DNA from: Clostridium beijerinckii
GTDB lineage: Bacteria; Bacillota; Clostridia; Clostridiales; Clostridiaceae
Assembly (NCBI GenBank): GCA_003129525.1
Contig: CP029329.1
Coordinates: 3,718,001 to 3,782,000, forward strand
DNA: 64,000 nucleotides
Direction: 5' to 3'
The translations under genes were made by a program, and so were the position numbers. Shown here piece by piece: positions 61,963 to 64,000 of this stretch; position 1 is the stretch's first letter; each line of letters starts with the position of its first letter. A model generated the notes under the pieces. That model worked only from the letters and a program-made list of their open reading frames with translations. It was not told the DNA's origin and made no database searches.

Positions 61963-62907
61963 CTATAAGGTGTTGACTGTATTTTTTATTTCTTCTAATT
62001 TTCTATCTACAACACTTGCTTCTTCTATGTGACTTATTATAGTTTTTGACGTAATTTTTAAGATATCATCAACATCTATTATTTCATTACTCATGTTCTC
62101 AATGTGATGTTTTTGTTCAGATAACAACCCCATTACGCCCTTTACTTCCTGACCTACTTTAGCTACAGACGATAAACTTTCTTCTACTTTTTCTGCAGCA
62201 TTACCAGAAGCCCTAACTCCTCTAGCAATGACCTCATTAGATTTATCTGAATTATTTAGAACTATCTTCGTATCATTCTCTATACTCCCAATTAAACTCG
62301 AAATATCCTTGGTACTTTGTTTAGTCATTTCTGCTAATTTTTTTATCTCCCCTGACACTACTGCAAAGCCCTTCCCCTGTTCTCCTGCTCTAGCCGCTTC
62401 AATTGCTGCGTTTAAAGCCAAGAGATTTGTTTGACTTGCAATATTAGTTATTAGTTGAACGACTTCGTTAACTTTACTAAATTTTCTTGCCAATTCATGT
62501 ATATTTTCAGTATTATTCATGTTCTCTTTTTCTAAAGACTTTATTATTTCCACCATTTCTTCAATGGCATCCTTACCTTCATAAGATTTCTTAACTGTAT
62601 CTTCTGTAATATCTATAAGGTTAGTTCCTTCTGAATATAATCTATCAGTTAAGTCATTCGTATTTTTTGTTAAATTAGAAATTTCATTCATATGTACCTT
62701 TACTTTGTCAGAAAGCTGTCCTAAAACATCATGCTGATTATCTACAATGTGGTGCTGTTTTACAGTTTCAGCTAACAGCTTGCTCATGTCTTGAATAATA
62801 CCCTTACTATCTTTATAACTTTGAGCCACCTTCGGCACTGTTTCTTCTCCATTTTGAATAAAATTATTTTCTACCTCTTTTGATTTTCCATTTCTAAATA
62901 TATTCAT
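61963..62907 (-). CDS. Soluble methyl-accepting chemotaxis-like protein
   Basis: 314 residues, no membrane segment. A helical N-terminal part (1-110) with the His pair [12 protein letters not shown] near 51 is followed by an MCP signalling domain whose hairpin tip is intact ([22 protein letters not shown] near 153-174, [21 protein letters not shown]). Cytoplasmic receptors like this signal through CheA/CheW to bias swimming or another output. The ligand domain is not recognised. Its position beside hemerythrin and Hcp genes, with a TGTGATTTGCATCACA box 423 bases upstream, suggests O2 or NO-related sensing. GAGGAGGAGAATAA precedes the ATG. Confidence 0.85.
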   Translation of the reverse strand: MNIFRNGKSKEVENNFIQNGEETVPKVAQSYKDSKGIIQDMSKLLAETVKQHHIVDNQHDVLGQLSDKVKVHMNEISNLTKNTNDLTDRLYSEGTNLIDITEDTVKKSYEGKDAIEEMVEIIKSLEKENMNNTENIHELARKFSKVNEVVQLITNIASQTNLLALNAAIEAARAGEQGKGFAVVSGEIKKLAEMTKQSTKDISSLIGSIENDTKIVLNNSDKSNEVIARGVRASGNAAEKVEESLSSVAKVGQEVKGVMGLLSEQKHHIENMSNEIIDVDDILKITSKTIISHIEEASVVDRKLEEIKNTVNTL

Positions 62908-63329
62908 TTATTCTCCTCCTCGTATAATTCTTATCTCTACATTAAAATATTTCTGGAATTTTCTTAAAACTTATATTTTATCCGATAGCTAGCTATGAAA
63001 TTCCTCTTCCTAACGTCAGAGTAGTAAGCGATTCACACTAAATCGATTTTTAATGAGTTAACTAAGTTCAAGAAACTAAATCATAGATTTGGACTTTCAC
63101 TTATCTGCTTAACTAGGAGATAACGGCTGCACACTCCTGAACATTGTGACCCTTGTGGTTATAAGTCCAACTAAATTCAGGTGGAGTATAAAACTCCACC
63201 TGAAAAGTTTCACTTTATATTACTTCAATATTTAATTAATCACCCTTACTCTATATTAATGACATAATTAACATTATACAAGCTAATTATGGTAATAACT
63301 ATATTTTAAATGATTATACTTAGGTAGAA
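62908..63329 (-). other. Long structured leader-like region upstream of the chemoreceptor gene
   Basis: 420 bases without a gene. On the minus strand: a perfect hairpin CAGGTGGAGT/ACTCCACCTG (63178-63203), then a GC-richer stretch (63085-63175) bracketed by TTGGACTT/AAGTCCAA, containing GGTTATAACC-like and GTGTGCAGCCG segments, then AT-rich DNA to the start codon. It may be a structured 5' leader, a small RNA, or an end remnant of an IS200/IS605-type element. No known riboswitch is recognised. Confidence 0.35.
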
Positions 63330-63345
63330 TGTGATTTGCATCACA
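63330..63345. promoter_or_regulatory. FNR/CRP-like palindrome
   Basis: TGTGATTTGCATCACA, perfect TGTGAT-N4-ATCACA. The nearest gene in either direction is the chemoreceptor, 423 bases away. Confidence 0.65.
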
Positions 63346-63401
63346 TTTTATCATCTTACATAATCTTTTTGATGATTATCCAAAAATGGAATTGTAAAAG
63401 G

Positions 63402-63446
63402 CAATAAACATTTTTTATTTAATAATATTTATTGCCCATTTTTTAT
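63402..63446 (+). terminator. Terminator-like hairpin beside the insertion sequence
   Basis: Stem GGCAATAAA/TTTATTGCC followed by CATTTTTTAT. No plus-strand gene precedes it; it may belong to an RNA started near 63330 or to a gene lost when the element arrived. Confidence 0.5.
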
Positions 63447-63454
63447 ATATTAAG

Positions 63455-64000
63455 ATGATTAAACCACAAAAACTATAAAGTATCGTGATTAGTTTGACAG
63501 CTTTGCTTCAAATTCTAAAAAATATAATTTAAAACAGTTAATTATTACAGCAACTATACATGCAATTATATTGAGAAAACACTCTATGCCACTTTCAAGA
63601 AACTGTTTTAACAGTTTCTTGAAGTTATAGGCTGCGATTTTAAATCCAACCCATAATTTTGAGCGCAATAATCCCCGGATAGGCATGGTATCAATTTTAT
63701 ATCTTCTCCTCAAAACAGAAGGAATACCTTCTATACCAGCCCTTTTATTTGCAAGCTTTATATACTCACTCTCGTGCATTTTTTCTCTTTGAGTAGCTGT
63801 ATTATAAGCTTTTTCGCTAACTCTTATGGTATTAAATTTCTTTGATATTTTCTTTGGACATTGTGAATTTAAAGGACATTTTTCACATGTACTGGAGTCA
63901 AATTTGGCTGTATAAGATTTTGAACTATAATAAGACTCTACAGGTTCGACTCCGTTAGGACAACAACTTATTACATTTTTTTCGTCATCTACAATGAATT
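63455..64000 (-). mobile_element. IS1182-family insertion sequence (copy B), cut by the window edge
   Basis: Begins ATGATTAAACCACAAAAA and follows copy A (29172 onward) base for base as far as I could compare. Confidence 0.9.
63489..64000 (-). CDS. IS1182-family transposase (copy B), C-terminal part
   Basis: The C-terminal 170 codons of the same transposase as at 29206-30885; the N-terminal part lies beyond the window. It includes the cysteine cluster CEKCPLNSQCPKK and KRAGIEGIPSVLRRRY. No stop interrupts the frame. Confidence 0.88.
   Translation of the reverse strand, partial: FIVDDEKNVISCCPNGVEPVESYYSSKSYTAKFDSSTCEKCPLNSQCPKKISKKFNTIRVSEKAYNTATQREKMHESEYIKLANKRAGIEGIPSVLRRRYKIDTMPIRGLLRSKLWVGFKIAAYNFKKLLKQFLESGIECFLNIIACIVAVIINCFKLYFLEFEAKLSN

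Noticed and set aside
1-64000. CRISPR arrays, tRNA or rRNA genes, phage genes
   Set aside because: I looked for regularly spaced repeats, cloverleaf-like GC-rich segments and phage structural proteins and saw none.

Overview
The window is AT-rich, with Shine-Dalgarno sites close to AGGAGG, short intergenic gaps, frequent GTG/TTG starts and a strictly anaerobic gene set: three prismane-type Hcp proteins, rubredoxin, NADH:rubredoxin reductase, flavodiiron proteins, non-phosphorylating GapN and a siroheme reductase. This points to a solvent/acid-forming Clostridium (Clostridium sensu stricto). That assignment rests on gene content and protein style, not on a marker gene; no rRNA or tRNA gene is visible.

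Layout. 1-3.3 kb is a decaying accessory strip: the end of an IS4-family element, a truncated Fic gene, a nucleotidyltransferase and gene fragments. 3.3-5.4 kb is a divergent YeiH exporter/LysR pair. 5.5-12.6 kb is a sulfur (persulfide/CoA-disulfide) cluster: two CoA-disulfide-reductase/rhodanese proteins (one frameshifted), a rhodanese, a thioredoxin, a Crp/Fnr regulator and a NapH-like iron-sulfur membrane protein. Four transcription units there carry the same TGTGACTTWRTCAC box. 12.7-15.7 kb holds a chromate-transporter pair, lgt and a ROK regulator. 15.9-19.5 kb is a two-component system with a SHOCT protein and a divergently transcribed secreted protein, separated by a 14-bp-arm inverted repeat. 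19.6-24 kb has a SagB-type nitroreductase, relics and an IS1182-family element. 24-29.1 kb is a copper cluster (CsoR, BFD-like ferredoxin, CopA, CopZ) next to a cell-wall-binding-repeat protein with a His/Met-rich tail. 29.2-32.5 kb holds two insertion sequences, one inserted in the loop of a terminator. 32.5-35.6 kb is a PcsB/CwlO-like NlpC/P60 hydrolase beside FtsEX. 35.7-39.5 kb has a second two-component system and small membrane proteins.

39.6-63 kb is a large nitrosative/oxidative-stress island: Ric/ScdA, flavodoxin, an HcpR-like regulator, three hcp genes, siroheme reductase, GapN, a flavin reductase, FprA, rubredoxin, NADH:rubredoxin reductase, a metallo-beta-lactamase-fold protein, DUF1858 and DUF438-hemerythrin proteins and a soluble chemoreceptor-like protein. 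Two operator families recur: TGTAAC-N4-GTTACA before hcp, DUF1858 and the distant nitroreductase, and TGTGATTTNAATCACA-like boxes before flavodoxin, DUF2249/AAA-RyR, siroheme reductase, the flavin reductase/FprA pair and hemerythrin.

The most unusual locus lies inside this island: a DUF2249 protein followed by an 853-residue protein that joins a PfkB-like kinase fold, an AAA+ ATPase and a C-terminal RyR (ryanodine-receptor-type) domain. Around it are traces of block duplication: two hcp copies that match almost base for base while their flanks have diverged, a deletion scar of a second AAA-RyR gene, and fragments of a second flavin reductase and a second hcpR. A copy of the IS1182-family element from 29.2 kb closes the window.
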